Positions 16,710 through 26,146 of a DNA stretch of 64,000 nucleotides are shown here, in pieces (the stretch's first letter is position 1; every line of letters begins with the position of its first letter). The position numbers and the translations under genes were made by a program. The stretch is from Methanocella_A sp049676595 (lineage in GTDB: Archaea; Halobacteriota; Methanocellia; Methanocellales; Methanocellaceae), in the NCBI RefSeq assembly GCF_049676595.1, contig NZ_CP187259.1, positions 2,170,001 to 2,234,000 on the forward strand, in the 5' to 3' direction. The notes beneath the pieces are model-generated. The model was given only the letters and a program-made list of their open reading frames with translations, did no database searches and was not told where the DNA came from.

Positions 16710-17846
16710 ATGCCGGCCAACATGTTCGTCGTTTCGCTGAACGATTTCACAGACCAGATATGTTTTGCACTGGCGAACATGGGATTATCCGACTATACCT
16801 TGAATCTTCTAACAGCGGTTTCTATTGTACTGCTATCAGTAATTCTGGCACTTTTTACCAGGCTGGTCCTTAACCGTCTTGCGCCCCGGCTCGTTGCAAT
16901 GACCAGAGCAAAGCTGGACGACGAGATTGTCGCAGCCTTTAACCGGCCCGTACAGGTGTTTATCCTCGCCGCAGGCACGTATGCTGCACTGAAGCTGCTG
17001 CGCGGGCTGCCAGAGATTATTGCAGGTAACCTGGACGCGATTTATCTGACCGTAGTGATCATGATTGCCGCTTACCAGCTGGCAAAGATTGCAGACCTGC
17101 TGCTGTGCTGGTATGAGCAAAAAACCGGCACGCAGGACAGCTCGGGTTTGAACACGTCCATGATCTCGTTCGCCCGGAAGTCTGTTAACATCATCATCTA
17201 CGGCCTGGCGATCGTCACGGTGCTCGCTCAGCTGAACGTCGAGATCACGCCGCTGCTTGCCAGCCTGGGCGTCGCAGGCATCGCAGTAGCCCTCGCTGCT
17301 CAGGCACTCCTGTCAAACGTTTTCGGGGCAGTAGCCATCCTGACAGACAGGCCGTATAAAGTCGGAGACCGGATCGAGCTGTCCAGCGGAGAATACGGGG
17401 ACGTCATCGACATCGGGCTCCGCAGCACGAGAATCCGAACGCTGGACAACCGGATTGTCATCGTGCCTAACGCGGACATTTCGAGCTCCCACATCTACAA
17501 TTACTCCGAGCCGAACCAGAACCTCCGGTACACGATAAAAATTGGCATATCCTATACCTCGGACGTGGAAAAAGCATCGAATATCCTGGTGGACATAGCA
17601 TCTGATTTAAGGGGTGCGCTAAAAGACCCTGCGCCCGTCGTTTATGTAGAAGGCTTTGGAGACTACTCCATCAAACTGGTAATGCTTGTGTGGGGAGAAA
17701 ATTTCCGCAGGGACTGGGACTTACCCGACAGGATTTACCGGCAGGCAATCAAGCGCTTTCCGGAAGAAGGCATCGAAATCCCTTATCCGATAACCTCGAT
17801 ACGCTATCCAGTGGCTGGCACCAGCCAGTATTCCAGTGATCAATGA
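16710..17846 (+). CDS. MscS-family mechanosensitive ion channel
   Basis: A 378-aa channel-like protein. Hydrophobic helices lie at about 27-50, 83-100, 113-130 and 155-185, then the pore-lining TM3 (GVAGIAVALAAQALLSNVFGAVAIL, about 187-211) with the Gly/Ala pattern typical of MscS. The conserved TDRPYKVGDRIEL and RSTRIRTLDNRIVIVPNADI of the beta domain follow, then the C-terminal alpha/beta domain. MscS channels release solutes on hypo-osmotic shock. The next genes make an osmolyte, which fits an osmotic-stress role. A TATA-like TTTTTATATC sits near 16670 with the ATG about 40 bp after. Confidence 0.9.
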   Translation: MPANMFVVSLNDFTDQICFALANMGLSDYTLNLLTAVSIVLLSVILALFTRLVLNRLAPRLVAMTRAKLDDEIVAAFNRPVQVFILAAGTYAALKLLRGLPEIIAGNLDAIYLTVVIMIAAYQLAKIADLLLCWYEQKTGTQDSSGLNTSMISFARKSVNIIIYGLAIVTVLAQLNVEITPLLASLGVAGIAVALAAQALLSNVFGAVAILTDRPYKVGDRIELSSGEYGDVIDIGLRSTRIRTLDNRIVIVPNADISSSHIYNYSEPNQNLRYTIKIGISYTSDVEKASNILVDIASDLRGALKDPAPVVYVEGFGDYSIKLVMLVWGENFRRDWDLPDRIYRQAIKRFPEEGIEIPYPITSIRYPVAGTSQYSSDQ

Positions 17847-18093
17847 AATACAATTAACTATATTTTTATAAGTAGAATATTTCTAAGATACTATGCCAAT
17901 ATATCATATACATTTATAAAATCTAATTTTCATACCCGCAATTAGCACTATTTCGGAATAATAACCCAAATTAATAGCCATTCTATTTTCATATTGTTGA
18001 CCGGTTGTACGATAAAGTATATGATAGCTCAGACAAATGCTTTTTTAGCAACCATTTGAAACTGAAAAACACTAAAGAGAAAGGAGTGATTCT
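17847..18093 (+). promoter_or_regulatory. AT-rich upstream region of ablA with a strong ribosome site
   Basis: An AT-rich stretch of 247 bp between mscS and ablA. It contains several TATA-like runs (around 17866, 17920 and 18020) and ends with AAAGGAGTGATTCT directly before the ablA ATG, an unusually good Shine-Dalgarno site for this window. Its base content differs sharply from the neighbouring genes, as expected for a regulated archaeal promoter. I did not find a clear operator palindrome. Confidence 0.5.
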
Positions 18094-19407
18094 ATGGGAA
18101 AATTATCTTTAAAACAGATCGAGATCGCCAGAATTCTGGACTGCAGTGACATGGTAAGCCAGTGGAACGACTGGAAATGGCAGATGAAAAACGCCATTCG
18201 GGACATCCCCACGTTCGAGAGAGTGACAGGCGCCGAGTTTTCCAAAACTGAGAGAGAAGCTCTTGAGAAAACGATCGAAAAGTTCCCGATGAGTATTACC
18301 CCATACTATCTCTCGCTTATAAATTGCAGCGACGTAAAAAACGATCCGGTTTTCAAACAGTGTTTCCCTTCGCCATCCGAACTGATTGTAGAAAAATGCG
18401 ACATGGAAGACCCGCTGGCAGAAGACCGCGACAGCCCTGTAGAAGGCATTACCCACAGGTACCCTGACAGAGTGCTGTTTTTAATCAGCAACGTATGTGC
18501 AATGTATTGCCGCCATTGCACCAGAAAGAGAAAGGTCGGCAATATCGATTTCATACCGGATAAAAACAGGATAAACCAGGGCCTGGACTATATCCGGAAT
18601 AATACCCAGATACGAGACGTACTGCTGTCGGGCGGAGACCCGCTCATGCTGCCGGACGAATACCTCGACTGGATCCTCTCAGAGCTCCGGAGCATACCTC
18701 ACGTAGAGGTTATCCGCATCGGAACAAGAGTACCCGTAGTCCTACCATACCGGATCACCGACAGCCTTGCCGCCATTCTGAAGAAGCATCACCCAATCTG
18801 GGTCAACACTCACTTTAATCACCCTAAAGAGCTCTCACCGCAGTCCCGGGAAGCCTTGAGAAAGCTGGCAGACGCAGGTATACCCTTAGGTAACCAGTCC
18901 GTCCTGCTGGCCGGTGTCAACGACTGCCCGCAAATCATGAAAAGGCTCGTTCAAAAGCTCGTCCAGAACCGCGTTCGCCCCTATTATCTGTTCCAGTGCG
19001 ACCTCTCCGAAGGCCTGGCGCATTTCCGCACCTCGGTCTCCAAAGGTATCGAGATCATGGAAAATCTCATTGGTCACACTACCGGCTTTGCAGTACCTAC
19101 CTACGTCGTCGATGCACCGGGAGGCGGAGGCAAGATACCTCTGATGCCCAATTACCTGATCTCCTGCTCGACCAACAAAGTCATCCTGAGAAATTACCAG
19201 GGAGTCATCACCACGTATACAGAGCCTGATTCTTACAAAGCCGAGAGATGCGAGGGTAACTGTGGGGATTGTAAGCTTGATCATGAGTTCGACGACCCTT
19301 CCGAAGCCGCTACCACAGGCATAGCGAGACTCTTGTCAGACGTAGACGACACGATCTCTATTACTCCTAAAACAACCGGTTACGCAGGGAGGAAATGCGA
19401 TGTCTGA
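18094..19407 (+). CDS. ablA: L-lysine 2,3-aminomutase
   Basis: Converts L-lysine to beta-lysine for the compatible solute N-epsilon-acetyl-beta-lysine made by methanogens under salt stress. The protein has the radical SAM cluster motif CAMYCRHC (CX3CX2C, around residue 135) followed by TRKRKVG. It has DVLLSGGDPLML, RIGTRVPVVLP, and NYLISCSTNKVILRNYQG with the PLP region near its C-terminal side. A CEGNCGDC zinc-like cluster follows near the C-terminus. Its last 8 bp overlap the start of ablB, so the pair is coupled. Length 437 aa is normal for archaeal AblA. Confidence 0.96.
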   Translation: MGKLSLKQIEIARILDCSDMVSQWNDWKWQMKNAIRDIPTFERVTGAEFSKTEREALEKTIEKFPMSITPYYLSLINCSDVKNDPVFKQCFPSPSELIVEKCDMEDPLAEDRDSPVEGITHRYPDRVLFLISNVCAMYCRHCTRKRKVGNIDFIPDKNRINQGLDYIRNNTQIRDVLLSGGDPLMLPDEYLDWILSELRSIPHVEVIRIGTRVPVVLPYRITDSLAAILKKHHPIWVNTHFNHPKELSPQSREALRKLADAGIPLGNQSVLLAGVNDCPQIMKRLVQKLVQNRVRPYYLFQCDLSEGLAHFRTSVSKGIEIMENLIGHTTGFAVPTYVVDAPGGGGKIPLMPNYLISCSTNKVILRNYQGVITTYTEPDSYKAERCEGNCGDCKLDHEFDDPSEAATTGIARLLSDVDDTISITPKTTGYAGRKCDV

Positions 19408-20248
19408 CACTATCGCCCGGATAGGAGATACCATCGTGCAGCAGGGCAGGCACAACGATCGGATATACGTTATGAAGCTTGCTATGCACGACGTGCCCGG
19501 TATTATCGATAGGCTAAAAGAGATTGCCCTGGAAAACGGGTACTCAAAGATCTTCATCAAAGCTCCCGAATCGGGGCTTAACCACTTTAAGACCAAAGGC
19601 TATACCATCGAAGCAGTAATCCCGGGATTCTACAGAGGTAAAGAAGATGGTTACTTCCTTGCCCGGTATCTGAAGGACAGCCGGAAAAAAGAGCCTAAAA
19701 AAGACCAGCTTCAGCAGGTACTTAAAAAAGCGGTAATCCTTGCAGGCTTCCGCAGACCTATCTCGCTTGAGCCTGACCTGTCGTTCCGCATCGCCGGCAA
19801 AGACGATGCGGGCGAGCTGGCGAAGTTGTACAAGCAAGTATTTGCCACGTACCCTTTTCCCATATTCGACGAAGCGTACCTGAAGAAAACCATGGAGGAG
19901 AATATCAGGTACTTCTGCGTAAGCTGCAAGGACACGATTATCGCAGCCTCGTCCGCAGAGATGGACAGGGAGATGAAAAATGTGGAGATGACCGACTTCG
20001 CCACCCACCCGGATTACAGGGGTAAGAAAATATCCGGGTATCTCCTGCACAGGATGGAGGAAGACATGCTAAAAGAGGGCATGAAAATCTCTTACACTAT
20101 CGCCAGGGCATTTTCGTATCCGATCAACACGGTCTTCTCCCGGGCAGGCTATACATACAGCGGCACGCTTGTGAACAACACCAACATTTGCGGCTCCTTC
20201 GAGAGCATGAACGTTTGGTATAAGCCATTAGTAAAGAAGACCCTGTAA
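19400..20248 (+). CDS. ablB: Beta-lysine N6-acetyltransferase
   Basis: GNAT-family enzyme that acetylates beta-lysine from acetyl-CoA to give N-epsilon-acetyl-beta-lysine. The 282-aa protein has the AblB-specific N-terminal domain (about residues 1-125, with KIFIKAPESGLNHFKTKGY) and a C-terminal GNAT fold (about 130-282). The acetyl-CoA loop region is ATHPDYRGKKISGYLLHRME (the Q/RxxGxG/A variant RGKKISG). The start is preceded by GGGAGGAAA within the ablA end. Overlap and family pairing make the assignment firm. Confidence 0.94.
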   Translation: MSDTIARIGDTIVQQGRHNDRIYVMKLAMHDVPGIIDRLKEIALENGYSKIFIKAPESGLNHFKTKGYTIEAVIPGFYRGKEDGYFLARYLKDSRKKEPKKDQLQQVLKKAVILAGFRRPISLEPDLSFRIAGKDDAGELAKLYKQVFATYPFPIFDEAYLKKTMEENIRYFCVSCKDTIIAASSAEMDREMKNVEMTDFATHPDYRGKKISGYLLHRMEEDMLKEGMKISYTIARAFSYPINTVFSRAGYTYSGTLVNNTNICGSFESMNVWYKPLVKKTL

Positions 20249-20363
20249 GCTTATAGACCACATTTTTCTTTTTGACCAATATCTTAATCTAATTTAAGAG
20301 CCTCTGGTCAGAGTACGGCATTTCCACAGGTCTCTTTAAGCCTTGCTGCCGTGCCTGATAAAA

Positions 20364-21368
20364 ATGTTCAACCCAGCTTCACTTCCCAGGATCATCAGCC
20401 GCGTTAAAAATGCTCCGTCCGCGAGCCAGACCACTGCTAAGATACTTCTTGTACTGATCATGGTAGTATGGGGCGGCTCGTTTATCGCGTCAAAAGTCGG
20501 CCTCGACGGAATGTATCCGATAGAACTGGCTACGCTTCGCTTCGCCATCGCCACTCCGGTTTTACTGCTGATCACCGTCGCCCTCTGCGGCTGGAGATCG
20601 CTGATCGTGCAGAAGAAGGATTTCTGGGTCCTGTTTATCATGGCCATGACAGGCATCACCTTACAGTACATCACCCAGCTTGTCGCTATGACCTACACGA
20701 CGGTGACCAACACTGCACTGCTCATCAACATGGGCACATTCTTCGTCATCATTCCCTCCATATTCCTGCTGAAGGAGAAGTTCAGCTCTGATAACCTGCT
20801 AGGCGTCGGCATCGCATTCGCGGGCTTAGTACTGGTAGCGACCAACGGAAAGCTGGAGTTTGCCCCTCACCTGATCGGCGACGGCATCATCCTGATATCT
20901 GCGGCGCTGTGGGCGGTCTATATCTTGATCGGTAACAAGCTGGCTGGCAAATACTCCGTGCTCACCCAGCTCAACTACATCTTCGTCATAGGCTTTATCG
21001 GGCTGCTGCCCTTCTACTTCCTCACTCCCCGCCACGACATAGCGCAGTTCTCCCCGGTATCCTGGGTTTCGTTACTCTACCTGGCGATCTTCTGCTCGAT
21101 CATCTGCTATTTCTTCTTCAACGACGCGATCATCAAGATCGGGCCCTCCAAATCGGCCATCTACCAGTACCTCGAGCCGGTGTTTGCCATCATCTTCGCC
21201 ATCGTCCTGCTCGGCGAGCCTTTGACGGTCTTCATAGCAGCGGGAGCGCTGCTGGCCATCATCGGGATTGCCATGGCGGACAACAACCTCAAGATCATCG
21301 GCAGGTTCAGGAAAAAACCGGTGGAGACCCCTGTGGAAGTCCAGCAGGTCCGCCACCAGCAACCTTAA
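20364..21368 (+). CDS. EamA/DMT-family exporter (first of a pair)
   Basis: A drug/metabolite-transporter-like protein with ten predicted helices arranged as two EamA repeats. The first repeat begins near VVWGGSFIASKVGLDGMYPIELATLRF and the second near ISAALWAVYILIGNKLAGKY, ending YQYLEPVFAIIFAIVLLGE. I place the start at ATG 20364; an in-frame TTG at 20343 is also possible. A hydrophilic tail of about 25 residues (ending VRHQQP) follows. Substrates in this family range from amino acids to sugars; none is shown. It lies 30 bp before its paralogue and is probably co-transcribed. Confidence 0.88.
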   Translation: MFNPASLPRIISRVKNAPSASQTTAKILLVLIMVVWGGSFIASKVGLDGMYPIELATLRFAIATPVLLLITVALCGWRSLIVQKKDFWVLFIMAMTGITLQYITQLVAMTYTTVTNTALLINMGTFFVIIPSIFLLKEKFSSDNLLGVGIAFAGLVLVATNGKLEFAPHLIGDGIILISAALWAVYILIGNKLAGKYSVLTQLNYIFVIGFIGLLPFYFLTPRHDIAQFSPVSWVSLLYLAIFCSIICYFFFNDAIIKIGPSKSAIYQYLEPVFAIIFAIVLLGEPLTVFIAAGALLAIIGIAMADNNLKIIGRFRKKPVETPVEVQQVRHQQP

Positions 21369-21397
21369 GCCGTTGAATTACGTTTAGCGGTGATCAT

Positions 21398-22294
21398 ATG
21401 GCTGGCGAAAACCCGCAGCAAAACCATACGCTCATCCTGATAGGGCTATTCATCATCAACGTATTCTGGGGCGGATCGTTCATCGCCAACGCGATAGCCC
21501 TGAAGAGCATGGGCCCTATCGAGATCGCTGCCCTGCGGTTCTTTATCGCTGCGCCGCTGCTGGCAATAGTTACGCTGGCATGGAAAGGAAAGGGCATATT
21601 CAAGATAGACCTGAAGGACATGGGAGTCCTTATCATTATGGCCCTTACCGGAGTCACCCTGCAATATGTCATTCAGGTCACAGCCCAGAACTATACAACA
21701 GCGATTAACGCTTCGCTGTTGATCAACACGTCAGTCTTCTTCATCATGTTCCTCAGCGCCATCTTTCTCGCCGAAAAGCTGAGCATCCACAAAGTTTTGG
21801 GAGCAGCCATAGGCTTCGGAGGCGTGGCATTACTGGTCTCCGGAGGCAACCTTTCACTCGATGTCGGGCCGCACATGATCGGAGACGGCATGATCTTGGT
21901 ATGCGCTCTCCTGTGGTCGGTATATTCAATCTACGGGAAAAAGATCGCCACAAAATATCACCCGCTGACCGTGCTGAACTACCTGTTCATCCTCGGCACC
22001 ATAGGCATCATCCCCTTCTACCTCTTAACCCCGCACCAGAACCCTGCCAGCCTGCCGCTCGCAGCCATCGGAGCAATCGTCTTCCTGTCCATCTTCTGCT
22101 CAATCATCGCCTATCTCATATACAACATAGCCCTCGAAAAAATGGACGCATCCCGGGTGGCGCTCTTCATTTACCTGGTGCCGCTCTCCACGATTGTACT
22201 CGCCTGGCTCATCCTCGGCGAAAGCATGACCCTACCCTCCATCCTCGGAGGCATAGCCGTCTGCGCCGGGATGTACATCGCCGAGCGAAGATAG
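21398..22294 (+). CDS. EamA/DMT-family exporter (second of a pair)
   Basis: A 298-aa paralogue of the previous gene, sharing the openings FWGGSFIANAIALKSMGPIEIAALRFFIAAPL and ILVCALLWSVYSIYGKKIATKY. It also has the C-terminal YLVPLSTIVLAWLILGE. It has ten helices in two EamA repeats and a short RR tail. GCGGTGAT, a weak ribosome site, precedes the ATG. The two genes probably arose by tandem duplication and are now clearly diverged. Substrate unknown. The transcript runs into the family A repeat at 22313. Confidence 0.88.
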   Translation: MAGENPQQNHTLILIGLFIINVFWGGSFIANAIALKSMGPIEIAALRFFIAAPLLAIVTLAWKGKGIFKIDLKDMGVLIIMALTGVTLQYVIQVTAQNYTTAINASLLINTSVFFIMFLSAIFLAEKLSIHKVLGAAIGFGGVALLVSGGNLSLDVGPHMIGDGMILVCALLWSVYSIYGKKIATKYHPLTVLNYLFILGTIGIIPFYLLTPHQNPASLPLAAIGAIVFLSIFCSIIAYLIYNIALEKMDASRVALFIYLVPLSTIVLAWLILGESMTLPSILGGIAVCAGMYIAERR

Positions 22295-22312
22295 GATAGT
22301 TCAATGAGACAT

Positions 22313-22800
22313 ATTGAACCACGGCGGCACGGCGACACAAAGACAAGGCGATCCGCTACAAGCCAATGGTTAATAAAACCACGGCGGCACGGCGACACGG
22401 AGACATTCGTGAACCGGTAAAAATGAACTCTTTTTATGTCCACGGCGACACAAAGACAGAGCATTAACCAAAAGCTTACTATCCAAACGTTTCAGCCTGA
22501 CTTTCGATCAATAGCCTGAAGGAAGGAAAAATGGTTGTCTCCATGCCGTCAGCCTGCCGTGCCGCCGTGAAACAATAAAAAAATGGAGCCCTACTATTCG
22601 GGTACGGTTGTCTCTGTGTCGCTGTGCCGCCGTGGTTTAAATAACCCTTCTACCATCGTTTCTCGCATTGTCCCCGTGCCGCCGTGCCGCCGTGGTAAGA
22701 ACATCTGCTCCGCAGTTGTCGGGATAAGGAGCCGTGCCGCCGTGGTAAGAACATTAGATTTTGCTATCATTTCTCTAATTGTCTCTATGTCGCCGAGATA
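22313..22800. repeat. Family A element, copy A2 (about 490 bp, non-coding)
   Basis: The left end is GAACCACGGCGGCACGGCG followed by ACACAAAGACA, repeated at about 22318 and 22378, with a third partial at 22440. A non-repetitive core (about 22460-22540) includes AGAGCATTAACC and CAGCCTGACTTTCGATC. The right part carries inverted CGCCGTGCCGCCGTGG words (about 22555-22745). It aligns along its whole length with the element at 43985, including the core, and both are in the same orientation. Frames in it read the repeats, so I do not call a gene. Confidence 0.9.
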
Positions 22801-22834
22801 AAAAATTAGATTTTAAGTTCTGGTTTAAAAAAAG

Positions 22835-23419
22835 TTAAGCGTCTCGCCCGAGGTCGAACGCTTTTAGGTTGACGTTGACGGTCTTGGGCGGGACGGACTT
22901 AGCGATGACTTCTTTGAGCGTATCCGGTTTTAGCGGCATGTACTTTGATACTGCGCCGATCATGGCAACGTTTAACGCCTGGGCTGCGCCGGCCTTTTTG
23001 GCGATCTCGGTGTAGTTTGCAGCCTTCACATTGGGGGTCACATTTTCCATGATCTCGATGATCTGGTCGAGCTCAGGGTACGGTATCTTCTGGGAGTACA
23101 CGGTCACCGGGACGATCTGCTGGGTGTTGATGACGGCTACGCCATCCTGCTTGATGTACCTGGCGAAGCGCAGCGCTTCCAGAGGTTCCATGCTCATGAG
23201 GCAGTCAGCGCCACCGGCAGGTATTAAGCTGCCATATTTGCACCCTATGCGGACGTGGTTTTCAACCGCGCCGCCACGCTGGGCCATGCCGTGCGTTTCG
23301 GAGGCGGTTACCGGCAGGCCTTCGGCTACTGCGGCCTTGCCGATGATGTCGGAAGCGAGGATGGCGCCCTGGCCTCCTACGCCTACGATGACTAAATCGA
23401 AGGTTTTCGTCGTGGCCAT
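22835..23419 (-). CDS. iorB: Indolepyruvate ferredoxin oxidoreductase, beta subunit
   Basis: With IorA oxidises aryl-2-oxo acids such as indolepyruvate to acyl-CoA with ferredoxin as acceptor; in archaea this is part of aromatic amino-acid turnover or synthesis. The 194-aa product starts at the ATG at 23419, after GGAGTG. An open frame continuing upstream to 23740 only mirrors iorA. Motifs: FDLVIVGVGGQGAILASDIIG, SETHGMAQRGGAVENHVR and GGADCLMSMEPLEALR, typical of the gamma-type POR domain. It follows iorA after one base. Confidence 0.95.
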   Translation of the reverse strand: MATTKTFDLVIVGVGGQGAILASDIIGKAAVAEGLPVTASETHGMAQRGGAVENHVRIGCKYGSLIPAGGADCLMSMEPLEALRFARYIKQDGVAVINTQQIVPVTVYSQKIPYPELDQIIEIMENVTPNVKAANYTEIAKKAGAAQALNVAMIGAVSKYMPLKPDTLKEVIAKSVPPKTVNVNLKAFDLGRDA

Positions 23420-23420
23420 G

Positions 23421-25205
23421 TTAATCACTCCTGATCTTGATCGCTCCGAACTGGCACAAATCTGCACAGACACCGCAGCCGGCGCACATCTCGTTGGAGA
23501 CTGCTTTGCCGTCCTTGAACTCCATCGCCGGGCAGCCGAATTTGACGCACCGGCGGCAGCCTTCACAAAGCTCCGGCACGACTTCGTAGCGTTTGCGCTT
23601 GATACCGTCCCGCTTTGCGGTGATAATACAGGGCTGGCGGGCGATGACAACTTTGACGCCTTCGGTGGCGTAAGCTTTCTTAAACGCCGCTTTCGTCGTC
23701 TCCATATCAAAGGGATCGACGGTCTGGAGGTATTTGACACCGCAGGCTTTCACGATCGCTTCCAGCGAGACTTCATCGGACGGAGCGCCCGTGATGGTGT
23801 GGCCGATGCCCGGGTGGGGCTGGTGGCCGGTCATCGCAGTGGTCCGGTTATCGAGGATAACGACGGTAATGTTCGCCTTGTTATAGACCGCGTTGATCAG
23901 GCCTTGAATACCCGTGTGCAGGAAGGTTGAATCGCCGATAGTGCAGGCGACGTGATTGTTGATGCCTGAAATGCTCAGCCCGGACGCAATGGTGATGCTG
24001 GCGCCCATACACAGGCACGTGTCTACAGCGCCCATCTGGGTGCCCAGAGTGTAGCAGCCGATGTCGCTGGCGAAGATCGAGTCCTCCTTGAACACGCTCT
24101 TCAGGGCGTAGAAGGTAGCCCGGTGGGCGCAGCCCGGACACAAAGCCGGAGGCCGCTGGGGCAGCTCTACGCAGATCTGGGGTACGGGGGGAGTGCACAC
24201 AGGCAGCGATAAGGTGCTGTTGATGATATTCTTGATGCAGAGCAGATCGAACTCGCCTTCGTGGGGGACTTCTCCGGTCAGCTTGCCCATGACGTTTTTA
24301 GCGTACATGCGGGTCTGCTCTTCGACGATCGGCATCAGCTCTTCGAGCACGAGAACTTTTTCTACCCCGGCGGCCAGCCTGATGAGTAGCTCGGGATCGA
24401 TGGGGTACGCGCCGATTTTCAGGTAAGATACAGGCATGTCGAGGCTGGCAAGGACTTCTTCGACGTAGACGCTGGCGACGCCCGAAGCGATGATACCGAG
24501 CTTTGCACCCGGCTTAAGGATCAGCTTGTTCCACGGAGACGAGGCAAGCTCCTTCGCCATGACTTCCTGCTTTGCGTTGAGCTTTTTGAGCAGGGCCCTG
24601 GTATGCCTGGGCAGTACGACAAACCGCTCCATGTTCTTAACGAACTTTTTCTCCCTGCGCTCGGAAGGAAGCTCACCCAGGGTCACGTCGGACTTACCGT
24701 GAGATACCCGGGTCGTCGGCCTGAGGATAACTGGTATCTGGTGCTTCTCGGAAAACTCGTACGCGAAGCCGATCATCGCCTTGGCTTCCTGCGGGGACGC
24801 CGGATCAAAGCATGGCACTTTTGCAAACCGGGCATACATACGGGTATCCTGCTCGTTCTGGGACGAGTGGCAGAACGGGTCGTCTGCAGAAAGCAAGATT
24901 AAGCCGCCGACGACGCCTGTGTGAGATAAAGTCATGAAGGGGTCGGCAGCCACGTTCAGCCCGACGTGCTTCATCGTGCATACCGATCTCGCACCAGCCC
25001 ACGATGCTCCGATCGCTACTTCCAGAGCTACTTTTTCGTTGACCGACCACTCGATGTGAAATTTCCGCTCTCCGGCAGAGGGGGCCAGTGTGGTGAGAAT
25101 CTCAGAGGAGGGGGTTCCCGGGTAGCCCGTGGCTACATCGATCCCCGCTTCGAGGAGACCGCGGGCGATCGCCTCGTTGCCCAGTAAAAATTCTTTGCTT
25201 GACAT
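23421..25205 (-). CDS. iorA: Indolepyruvate ferredoxin oxidoreductase, alpha subunit
   Basis: The large subunit (594 aa) with fused pyrimidine, TPP and ferredoxin parts. The N-terminal half shows GNEAIARGLLEAGIDVATGYPGTPSSE. The TPP-binding half shows CPGCAHRATFY, GCYTLG, CMGASITIASG and IGDSTFLHTG, ending near LDNRTTAMTGHQPHPG. The C-terminus has two 4Fe-4S ferredoxin motifs, CEGCRRCVKFGCP and CAGCGVCADLCQ. It makes an IorAB complex with the gene downstream. Length and motifs are normal. Confidence 0.95.
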   Translation of the reverse strand: MSSKEFLLGNEAIARGLLEAGIDVATGYPGTPSSEILTTLAPSAGERKFHIEWSVNEKVALEVAIGASWAGARSVCTMKHVGLNVAADPFMTLSHTGVVGGLILLSADDPFCHSSQNEQDTRMYARFAKVPCFDPASPQEAKAMIGFAYEFSEKHQIPVILRPTTRVSHGKSDVTLGELPSERREKKFVKNMERFVVLPRHTRALLKKLNAKQEVMAKELASSPWNKLILKPGAKLGIIASGVASVYVEEVLASLDMPVSYLKIGAYPIDPELLIRLAAGVEKVLVLEELMPIVEEQTRMYAKNVMGKLTGEVPHEGEFDLLCIKNIINSTLSLPVCTPPVPQICVELPQRPPALCPGCAHRATFYALKSVFKEDSIFASDIGCYTLGTQMGAVDTCLCMGASITIASGLSISGINNHVACTIGDSTFLHTGIQGLINAVYNKANITVVILDNRTTAMTGHQPHPGIGHTITGAPSDEVSLEAIVKACGVKYLQTVDPFDMETTKAAFKKAYATEGVKVVIARQPCIITAKRDGIKRKRYEVVPELCEGCRRCVKFGCPAMEFKDGKAVSNEMCAGCGVCADLCQFGAIKIRSD

Positions 25206-25340
25206 CTTACCTCATTTTCTACAATACCCTAAAGTATAAATATCTAGCAGAACCCTGCGGGGCAGTTTTCTGCAGAAACAGAAAACCGCGAGGCAGAGAT
25301 CTGTACAAGCCGGATTCACCGGAGCGGCCTCTATCAGGAA

Positions 25341-25350
25341 ACTTTATATA
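25341..25350 (+). promoter_or_regulatory. TATA box of the DUF116 gene
   Basis: ACTTTATATA is centred about 30 bp before the ATG at 25376. Archaeal transcription usually begins 22-27 bp after the TATA centre, so the transcript would be leaderless or nearly so. This fits the absence of a ribosome site before the ATG. Confidence 0.6.
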
Positions 25351-25375
25351 GCCCATGTTTAATTAATCGTTAAAT

Positions 25376-26119
25376 ATGGGTGTTGTGGAAACGGTAGTGG
25401 AGCTCTTATACTATCTGGCTCTCATTTTGGGCTCGGTGATGATACTGGCCATAATCGTATCGGTCGTCATCACGGTAATTGTAGCATTACTTCTTGCGTA
25501 TTCGTTTAAAACGGGCAATGTGCTATTTCCGAACCTGATGATCTCAGGGTTGATGTTCTTCGACAGCCCGGTCAAAACCATTTTCCGCACATTCGGAGTA
25601 GGCGAAGGCAAGATCGACAGGATCGGCATTAACCTGAAGAACAGGGCGATATGTCCGGCGTTTCGCAAGACACCCTTCAACAGAAGGGCTATTTTTGTCC
25701 CCCAGTGCCTGCGGTCAGTCCGCTGCCCTGCGGCGCTGTCCCCGGAAGGTATCATGTGCAAGGATTGCGGAGCCTGCAATATTTCCGAAGCCAGAAAAAA
25801 AGCTCAAACGCTTGGCTATAAGTTTTTCATCGTGCCTGGCTCGAGCTTTATCGTCCGCATGATCAGGCAGTACCAGCCAGAAGCGATCATAGGGGTAGGC
25901 TGCCTCTGCGAAGTACGGGAAGGGCTGGACATGATGCACCGCAGCAAGATTCCCGCAATGGGCGTCATAATGGACAGGGCGGGCTGCGTTTCTACGACCT
26001 TAAACTGGGATAAGCTGTACGATGTCATGAGCCTCAGCGAAGTACCCCTTGATGGGGGTAATAAGCAGGAAACCACAGGTACAGACACATCTGCAGAGAA
26101 ATCTACTACTCCTCAGTAA
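25376..26119 (+). CDS. DUF116 membrane-anchored Cys-rich protein
   Basis: A 247-aa protein. Two helices near the N-terminus (about residues 10-45) anchor it. The rest is DUF116: CLRSVRCPAALSPEGIMCKDCGACNISEARKK around residues 110-140, then VGCLCEVREGLDMMHRSKIP and DRAGCVSTTLNW. The ordered cysteines suggest a metal or Fe-S site. The family is widespread in anaerobes and its function is unsettled. A hydrophilic tail (NKQETTGTDTSAEKST) follows. It has its own promoter and a hairpin terminator. Confidence 0.85.
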   Translation: MGVVETVVELLYYLALILGSVMILAIIVSVVITVIVALLLAYSFKTGNVLFPNLMISGLMFFDSPVKTIFRTFGVGEGKIDRIGINLKNRAICPAFRKTPFNRRAIFVPQCLRSVRCPAALSPEGIMCKDCGACNISEARKKAQTLGYKFFIVPGSSFIVRMIRQYQPEAIIGVGCLCEVREGLDMMHRSKIPAMGVIMDRAGCVSTTLNWDKLYDVMSLSEVPLDGGNKQETTGTDTSAEKSTTPQ

Positions 26120-26122
26120 AAA

Positions 26123-26146
26123 AGAGTACGAGTACTCTCATTTTTT
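26123..26146 (+). terminator. Hairpin plus T-run after the DUF116 gene
   Basis: AGAGTA and TACTCT form 6-bp arms around the loop CGAG, followed within two bases by TTTTTT. It lies 4 bp after the stop. Archaeal termination depends mainly on the T-run, so the hairpin may only help RNA stability. Confidence 0.55.

Noticed and set aside
22583..22801. Short plus-strand frame in copy A2 (CRRG repeats)
   Set aside because: Repeats and their inverses translate to similar peptides; no ribosome site and no conservation between A2 and A3 at the reading frame.
23031..23930. Long frame opposite iorA/iorB
   Set aside because: It lies antisense to well-supported genes with normal motifs and is explained by GC-rich codon use.
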